Shown here piece after piece: positions 33,501 to 45,652 of a stretch of DNA of 64,000 nucleotides. The position numbers and the translations under genes are program-made. How positions within the stretch are numbered: the first letter of the stretch is position 1; the number at the start of each line of letters is the position of its first letter. The stretch is taken from contig CM055760.1 in NCBI GenBank assembly GCA_029465975.1, positions 7,946,071 through 8,010,070 of the forward strand, written 5' to 3'. A model generated the notes under the pieces. The model saw only the letters and a program-made list of their open reading frames with translations. It had not been told where the DNA came from and made no database searches. This DNA comes from Dallia pectoralis (Eukaryota; Chordata; Actinopteri; Esociformes; Umbridae).

Positions 33501-36500
33501 GGGCAGAGGCTCGCCAGAGGCTGAGGGAGTGCGCGGGACTGGTGGATGCTCTCCTCCATGCCCTTCAGTCAGCCGTGGCCAACAAGGAGACGGACAATAA
33601 GGTGAACGCAGACATAGAAGATCTATCTGAGCTGTTCGATCCATGCGTAACGCCACACAGTGTTAATCAATACAAACTGAGTGTGATTGCTATTTCTTGT
33701 GCGTCTGATATTTTTTATATGTCTTTTCAGTCGGTAGAGAATTGTGTCTGCATCCTCAGAAACCTGTCCTATCACGTCCACAAGGAGGTTCCGGGGGCGG
33801 AGCGATTTCAGGAGCCCCTGGCCAATCAGGTGCCACGGTCAGTATCGGGAGGGAACCAGAAGAAGAAGAACGAGGCGGTCTGTTTCGGAGGGAAGAAGCC
33901 CAAAGGTGAGTTGAATAGCTCCTCATGATGGCGCGGTGTGACAGGATGTCTGTTAGGGGTCGTAGATCTGTGTGGTTTCTGCTTTAGATTCTGTATTGTT
34001 TTAGTGCTTTATGTGGGATACCTTGGTTATGTGTTTTCTTCTGTTTCCTTTCAAAAGAGGAATGGTTTAATCAAAGTAAGTGTGTTTGAATACATTAAAG
34101 ACGATTTGATTCTTTCCAATTCATTGTATGCATGTCGCACGTTGACATTTACACGGTGCTAACTACAGTGTATGCTTGTGTGTGTGTGTGTGTGCGCGTG
34201 TGTGTGTGTGTGCGCGTGCGTGCGTCTAGGCTGGAGAAATGGACCGAGTGACAAAAAATACAGTACACTGGAGTTACCCAAATGGACAGAGCCCATGAAA
34301 GGTACGGTTCATTTATAGTGATGTATGGATTTGCCAAAGCACGAGTTTACTTCAGGAGCCATACAAAAGACCTGCAGAGTACAAAGCCTTATCTGTGGCA
34401 CGAGGCTTCTGTAAAGCATTATTATATACAGTCCCTGACAAAAGTCTTGTCGCTTATCTATTTTCTAGAAACACCTGCTATTAACCAGACTTTTAATTAA
34501 TCAATTGGTGTTAGAAATAGCTCATATGAAAAGCTAAAACCTTCCCAAATGATGTTTAATGCACAGAAATGAATTAGTTTCACTGAAAAAAGATGTATCA
34601 TTTAATCAAGACAGAAAGGTCAAATTTTGGCAAGACAAAAGCTTTGTCGCCTATACAGAAATTGAACACATTTACTGCAAATACAAAAATATGTCAGCAA
34701 ATTAAGTAGTGGTGCTGTGAGGTCCAAATTGAATATCTTGTATGACTTCCATGAGCTTGAAGGACTGCATCCATGCGGTTTGGCAAGGATTCATACAATT
34801 TATTGATGAAGTCATCAGGAATAGCAAAGAAAGCAGTCTTGCATGCCTCCCAGAGTTCATCAATATACTTTGGTTTCGTCTTCCATGCTTCCTCTTTCAT
34901 CCTACCCCACATATGCTCAATGATGTTTATGTCTGGTGACTGGGCTGGCCAATCCTGGAGCATCTTGATCTTCTTCACCTTGAGGAACTTTGATGTGGAG
35001 ATGGAAGTATGTGATGGTGCAACATCCTGCTGCAGAATTTGTCATATTTTATGGATGGGAATATAAGAGGTAGCTAAGATTTCTTGGTATTTTAGACTAT
35101 TGATGTTGCCTTCCACCCTGCAGATCTCTTGCACACCCCCATACTGGAAGTAACCCCGGACCATGATTTTTCCGCCACCAAAATTGTTTTCTGGGTGAAT
35201 CTCGGATCCATGCGGGCTCCAGTAGGTGTCCTGCAATATTTGCGGTGACTGTGGTGTAATTCAACAGAAGATGCATCTGAAAAATCCACCTTCTTCCACT
35301 TTTCCAGCGTCCATCCTTTTAGGAGGCTGTGGGCCTTGGAAATGCAACACGGTTTTTCAATTGTCTTTTGTTTAGTGCTGGCTTCTGGGCACTGATTCGA
35401 CCATGGAGGCCATTTTGAGACAGAATCCGACAAACTGTTCTGGTTGAAACAGGGACTTCAGGTGACCAGGTCTCGTGGAGCTCTGCTGCAGTGGAAAATG
35501 GGCTGGCCTTGGATTTCGAGCCAACAAACGGTCCTCTCGAGCAGTTGTCTTGAGGGGTCTGCCTGACCTGGGCTTGTCAAAAACGTCTCCAGTGTCTTCA
35601 GATGTTTTTTTTATCCTCTGTACTTGACGCTGAGACACATTGAAGGTGTCTGCCACATCAGCAGTGGATCTGGTCTTCAGCCTCTTGATAATCAAAACTT
35701 TAGTCTCAGGGTGAATCTTAGGCATTTTTGCAGAGGTCTAGTTGCAGTTGATGTGAAGGTCCAGTGTACTGGGGTTGTTTTTATACACACCTGAGACCTA
35801 ACTGATCCATTATTAGTCACAGGTGAAGCTCATATGACAAGGCGACAACACTTATGTCTTTGCAAAAATTGAATCAATTGGCTTTACCAAGCTGTGAATA
35901 TTAGAATACTTTTTGACAGTTTAATTTTGCACTGAAACATTATTACAAAAGCTGTTGGGATTAAAATGAGCCATTTCTTGTAAAAACATCTTGATTAGAA
36001 ATATATTTCAGCGGCACTTCAGGTCAATTTGTACACAAGCGACAAGACTTTTGTCAGGGACTGTATATATATATATATATTTAGCATGATGAATAGTTTC
36101 CATTGTATTATACTCCCATGAGGCGTTTAGCTTATATTGAAAACGCACAGACACACAGCAGCAGGCCGTCTGAACGCCTTGACAGAACGACGCGGCGCAT
36201 TCGAGACACGCTGTCAGCGACTGCACGAGCGCCGTGCAATGTGGAACAGCTTTGTGTTGTTGCCGTGGCAACACGAGATACACGAGATCGTGCATATGGA
36301 CATTTGTGTTGACAGCTACCGTAGCTTATATTTAGTGTCGGGGCAACGGATGATTTAATGCGTTTCTGTCGTGATGTAATAGTAAGCGGCCTTTGTTGCG
36401 TGAGATATACCGTGCAATTTAATTTAATTTCTGCGGGATTTATGTGATATTCCAGACGGTCGAGAAGATTGCATGCTAGTTATTGAAATTCAGACGACAA

Positions 36501-39500
36501 AAGATAAGGAAAATGTAATGTTTTTTAATGGAATGGATCATAAACGTCTGTTCTACATGGGGTATATATCATGGTAGAAACTCTGCTGCTGTGGTTGGAA
36601 TATAATCACACACACACACACACAGAATCGTTACCCGAGCGTTGGTCGATATCTTTTGATGTAGAAGTGCAGTTCGGTTCAAAGTTCTAAGATTTGGTCA
36701 TGGACCTCCAGAGCCTCTCTAAATGTGTAACAACGTCTGGCCTGGCTAGGTGGACCTGTTCAACAGTCGGTAAGCAAAGTCACCTGCGGGTCCGTCGAAA
36801 TGATTTCCACATAACCCGTGCGTCCGGCTGCGGAGCCCCTGGTATGCTCTTACCAGGGGCTGCAATCACTGTGATAAGCAGGCTACAGGCGTAGATCAGG
36901 ATAAGGCTGCGCGTAATATGCTTCCTCGCTAGCGCCACCCTCCCAGATTAAAGCTTTGGCTGGCTGAATATGGCTGGAATGCCACAGACGATAGCCTGTG
37001 ACAGGGTTCCTGAGTAGTTGCCTACGCTTGCTCGGCTGCTAGCGACGCATGTGTAGCAGAGACCCCTTGAAAAACAGTATCTTGGCCGGGGCAGCCGATT
37101 CTCGTCTCAGACCTCGAACACAGTGTTTTAACGTTAAAAAAATAAATATGTTACTTATCGAATGTGCTGCAATTCCACCCAGTGTGTACTATCCAATGTG
37201 TTTTCTTCCAGTGACTTGTCAATTTTCATTTCAATATTTTTGAGAGGTACATCCTGGGTGAAAAGGAAATAAATAAAATATTTGGTGAGTAAATAAATTA
37301 TTTTTTTAATAGTATTATTTACTTGTAACCCCTCCTTTTTCTCCCCTTTCCAATTCAGAATTAACACTCTTCATATTATATATGAAGTATTATCATATGG
37401 TATTTAAACTGGGAGAATTCTTGCTTAATGGTCAGAGAGCGGAGATGTCTCCACCTCTGCCCCCCAGATACTTGTTCTGAACCTCTGACTGCAGCAGAAT
37501 AGTTCAATCTACGAATATGTTTGAAAGGAGTGGGCGACACATGTAGGGCAGATAGATGGATGTCCTGGCTGAGAAGAGCTCCACGAGAGCTGATAAGAGT
37601 TGGAGCCTGCAGCAGCCCTTTAAAATACAGCACACTGTGATCCGTGTTTACATACGCCGATGTGTGGGTGTTTACGCGTGTGTGCAGAATGAAAGGTTTA
37701 AGTTTGAAAATGCAACATCAAGCACAGTCCAAATCCACTTGTCAGGCAGAACATTCGTTCAGCAACAAAACAGTGTGTGAATGTCTAATTTGCACTCACT
37801 TGGATGAAGGCAACTCTCGAGAATTCAATAAAGACAGATGTAAGAAAATAATAATTACAGTATTTTAAATATAAGAATAAAACTATAATTATTTTAAGTC
37901 ATTTTTAGGTTTCCTTTTTAAAAGTAAAAGCCATCACTAAAACGCAGGCAAATGTGTTTACACCCTTATAAAGATAGCGACTTGAACGATGAGCATTGTA
38001 CCCAGACGCATGAATGCCCAGGCCAGATAAGCTTCACCCCGCGACTGAAAGTATAGCTAGACATTTGCTAACGTTTAGTCGCCGCGAAAGGTCTTATTTC
38101 CCGACCGAGAAAGTGTATGACATCGAGGATCTGACGCGTTCTCAACGCATTCGTGTAAATATCTCGCTACGCTGTTAAATATTTGCCTAGTCAAAAATTT
38201 CGCTAAGTAATCGTGCCGAGGATTTAATTATACGTTTTATTGCGGTTGTGAGAGGATCGGGCAGTGTCGTGATTTAAGTAGGACCCAAGAGTGTTTTTGA
38301 TAAACGTCCCTCTTAAGTATGCTGCGCAGACATATTTCAGAGCAGATGGCATTAACAAATTGTGATGCCTACCCATTGGCACATGGTGATGGTGGCAGCA
38401 TTGCTCCCATAACTCCCAAACCTGCTTGCCTTCATGCAATTTAAGAAATAAGGAATAAGTAAAAATTCCCTAAATTAAATGGGTTAGAAAGACGTAAAAT
38501 TGTCTGACCTGTCATGTTAACTTGTTCCTGATCTACGACTGTGTAATTATGGTAAAGAAATGGTTTTATGCCATGAATGCAAAACTAGGTTAAAACTTGC
38601 TCTTATTTTAGCTGCGGACTACTGAGTATTATATCTGCTGGTGAATGCTGTTGTTTGTGATCCACGCATATGCAGGGTCTTTCTAGAACCCTGGGTCGTT
38701 TTTTTTTTTTTTTAATTTAACCTGACCTACACCAACTCCTCCAATAGGAACCCAGGACATCATACATACAGAGCATGCACTCTACCACTGAGATACCAAC
38801 TCCTCCAATAGGAACCCAGGACATCATACATACAGAGCATGCACTCTACTACTGAGATACCAACTCCTCCAATAGGAACCCAGGACATCATACATACAGA
38901 GCATGCACTCTACTACTGAGATACCAACTCCTCCAATAGGAACCCAGGACATCATACATACAGAGCATGCACTCTACTACTGAGATACCAACTCCTCCAA
39001 TAGGAACCCAGGACATCATACATACAGAGCATGCATTCTACCAATGAGATACCAACTCCTCCAATAGGAACCCAGGACATCATACATACAGAGCATGCAT
39101 TCTACCAATGAGATACCAACTCCTCCAATAGGAACCCAGGACATCATACATACAGAGCATGCACTCTACCACTGAGCTACACCAGCTGCTCCCACAGACT
39201 AAATATCTTCGAAAAAGTTGTATCTGCATCCGTTCGCTATATATTCTTTCTGAAATATGAAGCCTAGCTGTGTAAGCCTGCCTATATTCTCTAGAGGATT
39301 TATTTGTGAGCTGATTAATAATTGATCTTCGTCTCGCAGTCGAACGAAAGAAGAGGTGTTTTGTGCTGGTGGTCAGAGTTGGAGTTTTTGGCTTCATAGG
39401 AAACTGCTCTTGCATTTTTCATACCGTACTGCTATAAGTCCTCTGACTCTGGCATAGAAATCCTAAGCTGTCTGAAGTAGTATATTAATAAAACAAACTG

Positions 39501-42456
39501 TATTGGTCCTGCGTTTCACCTTCTCTGTGTTTTAATACGTTTGGACCGTGCTAGATTTTGATGTGCTTAATGTGCTTATTGCTGAGCCAACCATTCGGTA
39601 GATGGTGAATCTACTCAGTCTGACAATGACAACTCTATTGTGAGAGTTCTTGCGGATGTGCTGTCTTTCTGTCTCTGTAGGCCTGGAGCTCCTGTATCAG
39701 CCTGAGGTGGTCAGGCTTTACCTGTCTCTTCTGACTCGCAGTCAGAACCACAACACCCTGGAGGCAGCCGCTGGAGCTCTTCAGAACCTCGCCGCAGGAC
39801 ACTGGGCTGTGAGTGAGGCGCACAGCAGGGGTTTCTTTTTTAGTAATTCCCCCACGCGGGTTCGGTGGAGTCAGAAATTGTTTGTGTCCTCTGGTGGTCA
39901 TTTCACTAAGCCTATCTGGTTCCACTGATCGCACAGCCAGAACCTACTCCTTATGCACTTGGTGTAGAATTCATTTACCAGCCAACAGCCACAATTATGC
40001 TTACTGGTGCCTGACCCACCGAAAGGTCTCAAACGGGTTCCGAACCCGGACGTTACCGGGCCAATTTGCTGCGCTCCAATAGGAGACTGGGTCCACTCTG
40101 TATGCCCGAGCCAGAAGAACAACTGGCTGCGACAATGCAGCGATATTTAAGGCAGAGTCTTTAGCGCAGCTGAATCTTAGACTGTGGGAGAACACAGATT
40201 ATAATGTTTCTCATCCTTTCTCTCGCTTTAGTTTTTTTTGCACGTTCTATCTCTCTTCTTATCTCTCCGAAAGCCCGGTTGAAGCATGTCTGAGGTGCCC
40301 GTTTGCTATGAGTGCGGCGGAAGAGCTGTAACGTGCGTACGCGCGAGTGTCTATTAATCGCCGTCATTCATTACTCCCTTTTGTTATTCTCACTGTCTGT
40401 AAGTGGTCCAGTTACATCCGAGCCACAGTGAGGAAGGAGAAAGGTCTGCCGGTCCTGGTGGAGCTGCTCCGTTCGGATGGTGATAAGGTGGTCCGGGCGG
40501 TAGCCATTGCCCTCCGCAACCTTGCCATAGATCGCCGCAACAAAGACCTCATAGGTACGTACACCCTTGTTGATTGGTGTTTCATAACGCCTAACGCCCA
40601 CCATAAACTGAAACCCGGTAACGTGACCTTTATGCATAAATGGAATCTAAACACAACTCCCGTTCTGACGGTGAACCAAATGGTACATTTGATCCTAAAC
40701 CTAACCGCCGAGCCAAATTCCTTGGTCGTGTGGGAAGCCGTCGAAGAAAAAAACCTTGCGGGGACCAATTGGTGCGCGTTTTACTATATTTGTGGGGACA
40801 CCGGATCTCACGCGGACACACACATGCGATGACGTGTGAGATGATGTGAGACGATGGGTTATGTCAGCCTCTCCTCCGTCCCACAGGGAGCTATGCCATG
40901 AGGGACCTGGTCGGCAACCTGCCCTGCGGTCAACAGCGGCCAGCCAAGAACCTGGAAGGGGACACGGTGGTGGCCATCCTGAACACTATCAATGAGATTA
41001 TCTCGGACAGCCCAGAGAACACCAGGGGTCTCGTACAAAGTCAGGCCATCCAGAAACTGGTCGCCATCAACAAGACCAGGTAGGTCGGCGGTATTGTCGC
41101 GAGTCGGCTGGTTCAACTGGCTTCTCTCCTTTCACGTTGACCCTGGGTTGTTCGGTTATTTCCTCGCCAGCCAATCGGCGCGGGAGGCCAAAGCGGCGTC
41201 TCATGTCCTGCAGACTGTGTGGGCCTACAAAGACTTAAGAAGTAGTCTACACAAGGGAGGTTGGAACAAGACACATTTTAAGGTATGGCTCCGCCCCAGT
41301 CAGTACACACGTGGGCGGCACAAACTCTACTGTGTCATTGGTTATCTGAGCACAGAACGGGACAGTTATTTGTCGATAACGACGTGATGTTTTCTGTCGT
41401 TTTTACGTCTCAGCCGTCAGTTAGTGGAATGGCCAAAAAAACAACAAGCAAGAAATCTGCGTACGATGACATCACTCTGCCTCTGATGGAGAAAAACCAA
41501 GGTCGGCGTTTGATCGCAGCTCAAGTGTGTGTGTGTGTCTCCGTGTGTGTTGCTTAACGATAGCGCATGTGGATTTTGGCCGTTGGTTGTTTAAGTGGTG
41601 CTGTGGTGCCAAAAAGGAAACCCTGAACATTGTTAACCATTCACATATTTGCCAATGTGTGCAGACGTAGTGTTGGTGTTCAGTGGTAGTGGTCCTGCCT
41701 GGATGGTCTGCCACAGTTGACAGGGTGTTAAGGTCCAAGAGGCTGTGGTAACAGCCAGGGGGAGTGTTGTCATGGAAACGCAGGAGTGTTGTCGGCACAG
41801 GTAGACAGAAACACCAGAAACAGGCCGGAGCTCGTTATCTGTAGGCACCCATTTGGGTGACCAGTTGGCAGCTGTAAGCTATGCTGCTCCAGGCCTACAA
41901 GACCACCAGAACGTCAGTAGTAGATGGGTATGGTCGACCCACGAGACCCGCTCACAGACCTGTTATAGATCCACTGCAGAAGTTCCAGGCCGTGTCTTAA
42001 GTGTCAGGGTGAAACATACAAAGGGGATAGGGTCTGAATTTGGTTAAGGTTTTTACAAATTCGGCTTAGGTTTACGGGCACGACAATATTATATGGGAGC
42101 ATTCATGCATGCATTTGTGTAGCTACAGTTGGTTTCACGTCTTGATACTTATTTGAATGTGAAATGTCCTTTGTTGACTGTATTTCTGAAGTCTTTCCCG
42201 CAGATGTAGAGCAGGCTGAGAGAGTGGGTGAAGGTCCAGGCCACATGGTGGAGAGAGAGACACTCCAGGTAAGAAAGGTTTTGGCACACATGTTAGCTCT
42301 TCACTCGGAGACGTAGGGTCAGTAGGTGAATCACAAGATATAAACACCTCCGTTTTCTTTCAGAGTATCCCAGAGAGAAAGCACTTTATCCGGGCTGGAA
42401 GGCCTGCTGTTGGTCTGGTAGACCGCAAACCTCCACCTCTGGACTCGTGGGTCTGA
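21545..42456 (+). CDS. arvcf: ARVCF, armadillo-repeat delta-catenin family protein
   Basis: Junctional catenin that binds the juxtamembrane tail of classical cadherins and shuttles to the nucleus. Sixteen exons: 21545-21565, 27214-27399, 31027-31625, 32620-33101, 33203-33386, 33484-33601, 33731-33905, 34058-34075, 34230-34301, 39681-39808, 40404-40554, 40887-41079, 41171-41282, 41414-41501, 42204-42268, 42364-42456. All phases agree and the total is 2685 nt, 894 residues. N-terminal acidic region with DTPTSNMSVVTS, then YGSLSRGG, then armadillo repeats from about residue 300 (KDPRWRDPNL, NAAAYLQHLCYEN, ACGALRNISYG, GTLWNLSSHEPLK, NCVCILRNLSYHVHKEVPGA, YIRATVRKEKGLPVLVELL) and a C-terminal PDZ ligand DSWV. 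These segments match ARVCF better than CTNND1 or CTNND2. The start MPAQVKE leads straight into the exon equivalent to human EQSPGSQ, so this transcript lacks the N-terminal coiled coil; a longer isoform from another promoter is possible. The Lys/Thr-rich stretch that normally follows the acidic block is absent. Human ARVCF has 962 residues. Confidence 0.95.
21566..26640. other. arvcf intron 1, first part
   Basis: About 5 kb without recognisable exons. I looked for an exon encoding the conserved N-terminal coiled-coil segment of the family and did not find one. No transposon boundaries were resolved. Confidence 0.5.
26655..27090. repeat. 44-bp minisatellite in arvcf intron 1, about 10 copies
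   Basis: Unit ctctaatcctctatctatta followed by tactggtctgtattagtagtatat, with small deletions in several copies (loss of ctat). It ends about 120 bp before the second exon. Confidence 0.9.
27414..28533. mobile_element. TA-flanked DNA element with GAACGTTC-rich arms
   Basis: Ends are imperfect inverted repeats: CCCAGCTAGCA at 27414 and, reading back from 28533, CCCACATAGCA. TA flanks both sides (27412-27413, 28534-28535). Many copies of GAACGTT/AACGTTC and GGTTCT occur in both orientations in the arms, while the centre (about 27900-28200) is different and includes a CGCGCGCGCG run. No reading frame of note. It begins only 14 bp after the donor of arvcf exon 2. Superfamily uncertain. Confidence 0.6.
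28534..29690. other. arvcf intron 2 sequence, no exon seen
   Basis: Unique-looking sequence. A small cluster of ggcaacacattacc copies lies at 29498-29570. The 120-residue open stretch at 28585-28947 has no family match that I recognise and no splice context. Confidence 0.5.
29697..30199. repeat. 45-bp minisatellite in arvcf intron 2, about 11 copies
   Basis: Unit gtgatgagatgttatatcac followed by acagagagtgaaacagtctgaggct. The unit length is a multiple of three, so the array reads open (EAVMRCYITQRVKQS); this is not evidence of coding. Confidence 0.95.
30201..31035. repeat. 44-bp minisatellite ending at an arvcf splice acceptor, about 19 copies
   Basis: Unit gatcccaaactgccatattg followed by agactgtgacacttttccacacag. 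Variants carry ccataaag or ccatagag in place of ccacacag. The last copy runs directly into arvcf exon 3: its ttttccacacag is the acceptor and its gatcccaaa is the first nine coding bases. Earlier copies with cacacag are potential decoy acceptors. Confidence 0.95.
31626..32619. other. arvcf intron 3
   Basis: About 1 kb, ordinary sequence. The final stretch (32345-32619) happens to be open in the frame of the next exon, but contains a clear pyrimidine tract and acceptor (tttatccag) at 32611-32619 that sets the true exon start. Confidence 0.7.
34429..36063 (-). mobile_element. Tc1-like transposon in arvcf intron 9, intact ends, broken transposase
   Basis: Both ends carry the same 27 bases (cagtccctgacaaaagtctt then gtcgctt), inverted, and are flanked by TA (34427-34428 and 36064-36065). 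Length 1635 bp, usual for Tc1. The coding strand is minus, opposite to arvcf. Near-perfect terminal repeats with a decayed gene suggest a fairly recent but now immobile copy. Confidence 0.92.
34726..35725 (-). pseudogene. Tc1-like transposase, frameshifted
   Basis: The N-terminus starts at 35725 with MPKIHPETKV and a paired-like helix-turn-helix (STADVADTFNVSQRQVQRIK) plus the GRP linker RSGRPLKTTARED. Later parts fall in other frames: FTQKTI and GGGKIMVRGYFQYGG around 35150-35220, and the last catalytic block with WPAQSPDINIIEHMWGRM near 34920-34960. At least three frame changes or deletions separate them, including loss of the segment between about 34980 and 35050. No functional protein is expected. 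Confidence 0.9.
36066..38724. other. arvcf intron 9, middle part
   Basis: A TA run adjoins the Tc1 end (36064-36080) and a CA microsatellite lies at 36608-36625. No exons, RNA genes or further transposon ends supported. Confidence 0.55.
38725..39196 (-). repeat. tRNA-Ala-like 64-bp tandem array (minus orientation)
   Basis: About seven copies. Read on the minus strand each unit contains an A-box-like TAGCTCAGTGGTAGAGTGC or TATCTCAGTGGTAGAGTGC, an anticodon-like region (ATGCTCTGTATGTATGA) and a partial B box (TCCTGGGTTCC). The first unit on that strand (39196 backwards) is the most tRNA-like, with GTAGCTCAGTGGTAGAGTGC. A poly(T) run at 38700-38713 on the plus strand lies just past the last unit and would be a poly(A) tail, as in a SINE. 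Same family as the array at 50763. Confidence 0.85.
39197..39680. other. arvcf intron 9, end
   Basis: Unique-looking sequence leading to the acceptor ctgtctctgtag at 39669-39680. Nothing else seen. Confidence 0.6.
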
Positions 42457-43020
42457 GGCAGGCATGAGTTGTAGTCCAGGTAAATCCAAATTCACCAAAT
42501 TACTTTAGGATTACTAGATTTTGTGCTGTTGGGAGAGCCATATATTACGATAAGACATTTTTTTTTCTTTTGCAGGTGACAGCGAAACTAAAACATTAAC
42601 ATCTGTGGAGGTCATTGTGACGTCGATTCTTTAATTGGACTTTGTATAGATCAATTCACCATTTAGACGAACATGATCAGTCTCCACCCATTAAATCCCA
42701 ATATGGTCACGCATTCACATTTTCAAAGTGTCATTAAAACTCTTAACTCTAGTTTAACAGAACAAATCTACAATCCTTTTTAAAATATTTTGAGTGGATT
42801 GACACAGTTGAATGTAGTGCAGGACGAAAAACCCAGTAGGGTCAGCACTTTCTATGAAATTTGGATTTGTCCGATTTTTATTTATTTTGACGACCTATCC
42901 TCTTTCTCCTGTATTGAGATACTGTTTCACTCCTGCAAGTTGTGCAGCAGTAAGTTTCATGTTAGAGGCTAGTTGGAAACGAGATTGTACATGTGTAATA
43001 AAATACTGTTAATATTCTAA
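42457..43020 (+). promoter_or_regulatory. arvcf: arvcf 3' untranslated region, possible intron, and poly(A) signal
   Basis: AATAAA at 42997-43002 is the best polyadenylation signal. A good donor (ccag then gtaaat at 42480) and acceptor (ttttttttcttttgcag ending at 42575) bound a possible 96-bp intron that starts 23 bases after the stop codon, too close to trigger nonsense-mediated decay under the usual 50-55 nt rule. Confidence 0.6.
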
Positions 43021-44050
43021 ATGAAGGCATTTATATTGTAATATTCACTGTAATATTCATGTTATTTATTAGCCGTCGTAAACGTTTATCTTTTAACCAA
43101 AAAGACAATGGATACATGAATATTATAATATAATAACTAGTACTGTCGTTCCAGAAGCTGGCTTGATCGCTTTATATGCACTGCGGTGTTCGTTCTTGCT
43201 TTGCGATGTTCAGTTGAAAATGTTAGCAAATAAAGGTCATACTTTCTCAACGATGCACTGTGTTTTTGTACTGTGGTGTCTTCTCGTCTCTTTTTGTTAA
43301 GCACAAGGTCAATAAGCATGATAGTGAATTTATCATCGACCATTGAGCTTGGTTGACAATTAGGCTGCGTGTCTGGTCACCGACCTCAATATAAATGTCC
43401 ATATACGTAGTACAGACTACAACCAGGCTCACTCTCAATGAAGAGACAGAGAGAGGGTTCTCAGTATATATAGACTAGAAAAACAATCAGAATTATAGTA
43501 TTAATTAACTTAAGAGCCCAATAGGAACGACCTCAATCCACTGTCACAAATCAGGATTGAACAATATACAGTACACTATACAATATAAAGTACTCGAAAA
43601 GTAGTGAAAACAGTGACATCGGGCAACACTAGAAAAATCATACCCAATCAGAAGTTCATTGTTGAACATATCATCAGTAATCCATTTAACACATAATACA
43701 ACGGCAGGCCACGACGACGTAACACCGAACACCAAAATCCAGCAACCGGAAGACTTTGAAAAGCAATAACAAAAGGCCATCTCGGAGAAACTCTGAAGTT
43801 GCCCCTGAGATCGACACATAATCACATAACATTCATTGCACGCATCGTGCGCTAACAAGCCACCGTTGTCAAGAGCTATACTTATAAAAACATTCCCGCG
43901 GGAAACCAAACACAGAGCATCTCCTCAAAACACCAGCCAGCTCCGGGACGCTGCCACATTGACAGCCGGGTGGAACGAAACCAGATAAATTGCGTGAATT
44001 TCTCAGCCATGACCAAGGTTTGTATGCCAGTGCAAAATGCCTGGAAAGGA
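43021..44050. other. Intergenic stretch downstream of arvcf
   Basis: No gene recognised; AT-rich with short chance frames. Confidence 0.6.
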
Positions 44051-44749
44051 GATCCCCATGACAAGCCTTTGATCCCCATGACAAGCCTTTGATCCCCATG
44101 ACAAGCCTTTGATCCCCATGACAAGCCTTTGATCCCCATGACAAGCCTTTGATCCCCATGACAAGCTTTTGATCCCCATGACAAGCCTTTGATCCCTATG
44201 ACAAGCCTTTGATCCCCATGACAAGCCTTTGATCCCTATGACAAGCCTTTGATCCCTATGACAAGCCTTTGATCCCCATGACAAGCCTTTGATCCCCATG
44301 ACAAGCCTTTGATCCCCATGACAAGCCTTTGATCCCATGACAACCCTTTGATCCCCATGACAAGCCTTTGATCCCTATGACAAGCCTTTGATCCCCATGA
44401 CAAGCCTTTGATCCCTATGACAAGCCTTTGATCCCCATGACAAGCCTTTGATCCCCATGACAAGCCTTTGATCCCCATGACAAGCCTTTGATCCCCATGA
44501 CAAGCCTTTGATCCCTATGACAAGCCTTTGATCCCCATGACAAGCCTTTGATCCCTATGACAAGCCTTTGATCCCTATGACAAGCCTTTGATCCCCAGGA
44601 CAAGCCTGTGATCCCCATGACAAGCCTTTGATCCCCATGACAAGCCTTTGATCCCCATGACAAGCCTTTGATCCCCATGACAAGCCTTTGATCCCTATGA
44701 CAAGCCTTTGATCCCTATGACAAGCCTTTGATCCCCATGACAAGCCTTT
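44051..44749. repeat. 20-bp minisatellite, about 35 copies
   Basis: Unit gatccccatgacaagccttt with a common c-to-t variant (gatccctatg). One copy near 44333 has lost a base, which switches the frame of the otherwise open minus strand. Confidence 0.95.
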
Positions 44750-45021
44750 GCTCAAATATACAGCAGCCCAAATATCCCTCCCTATTGGTGGACGCCACTG
44801 TAGATCTGTTCCAATGAATTCACTCGTCCCGAACTCATCTCCAAACCTGACTGATAAAAGGGTGAAGCACAAACATCCTGAGGCCAGCCTACATTTCATC
44901 TCTGTGTGGCCAGAAGTTAGTCCACAAGCTGAACAACGACTGTAAACCTCAGCGGGTGCTTCTTCACCTGAGCCAGACTGTGGGACTCTCGTGACCAGGA
45001 GTAAAGCTAACACTCACCTCC

Positions 45022-45652
45022 ATGCCCCGCTGTGCAGATCAGAGACACCCGCATGTCATCTCCCTTATTAAGGGTAAGGCTGTTGGAGGTGAAAGCAGTG
45101 AAGGAAGAGGAGATAGGGCCTCACTGTTCCGCTCCGTCAGAGATCTGCTTTTGCTTACATCCAGCTCTGATGAAGACAAGGATATTGAGTCTCCTTCTGA
45201 CCCACAGGAGGTACCAGAACGGTACCAGAACAGTTTAAATGGTACCAGGCCATCGGCGCAAAACAAAGACAAACCATCACAAGAAAATGCTCCCGCAGCT
45301 TTTGTGTCGAGGCAAATATCACAGCAGACAATTGAACTTTTAGTGCAGAAAACCCAATGGGAACCTACCAATATAGTGGCTATAATATCATGCCCTATCT
45401 CTCTGTCGCGTTTCATTCCTTAGGGGACATCAAATGCTTACTACTAAAATTTCCTTCTTCAGAGTTCAATCATTCAGTCGTTTGTTTAAAGGTCAACAGG
45501 TAGTCGATCCGCTTTTATCTGTGATTGCGTTGCTTTCACAATCCTACTCCACTAATGATAATTACCTGTTCCTCGCTCTATCATTTGTCTGCAGACCTTC
45601 TTGGTGTCCTAGGCGAGACATACCGCCCCTCTGGGTGCTGGCGATGGAATGA
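45022..45652 (+). CDS. Doubtful short gene or gene relic
   Basis: I do not recognise it. The frame from 45022 (133 codons) contains an acidic Ser-rich block (LLLTSSSDEDKDIESPSD) that looks protein-like. A second block after a good acceptor (tctgcag ending at 45594) reads DLLGVLGETYRPSGCWRWNE followed shortly by a stop at about 45660, resembling a last exon. The phases do not join cleanly with the donors I can see, so structure and reality are uncertain. It may be a decayed transposon ORF. Confidence 0.22.

Noticed and set aside
21545..42456. Assignment as ctnnd1 (p120) or ctnnd2
   Set aside because: Segments such as LVTGTLWNLSSHEPLKM, VFKNTSGCLRNVSSDGAEAR and KKPKEEWF with a DSWV end are ARVCF-like; p120 lacks DSWV and CTNND2 differs through the middle repeats.
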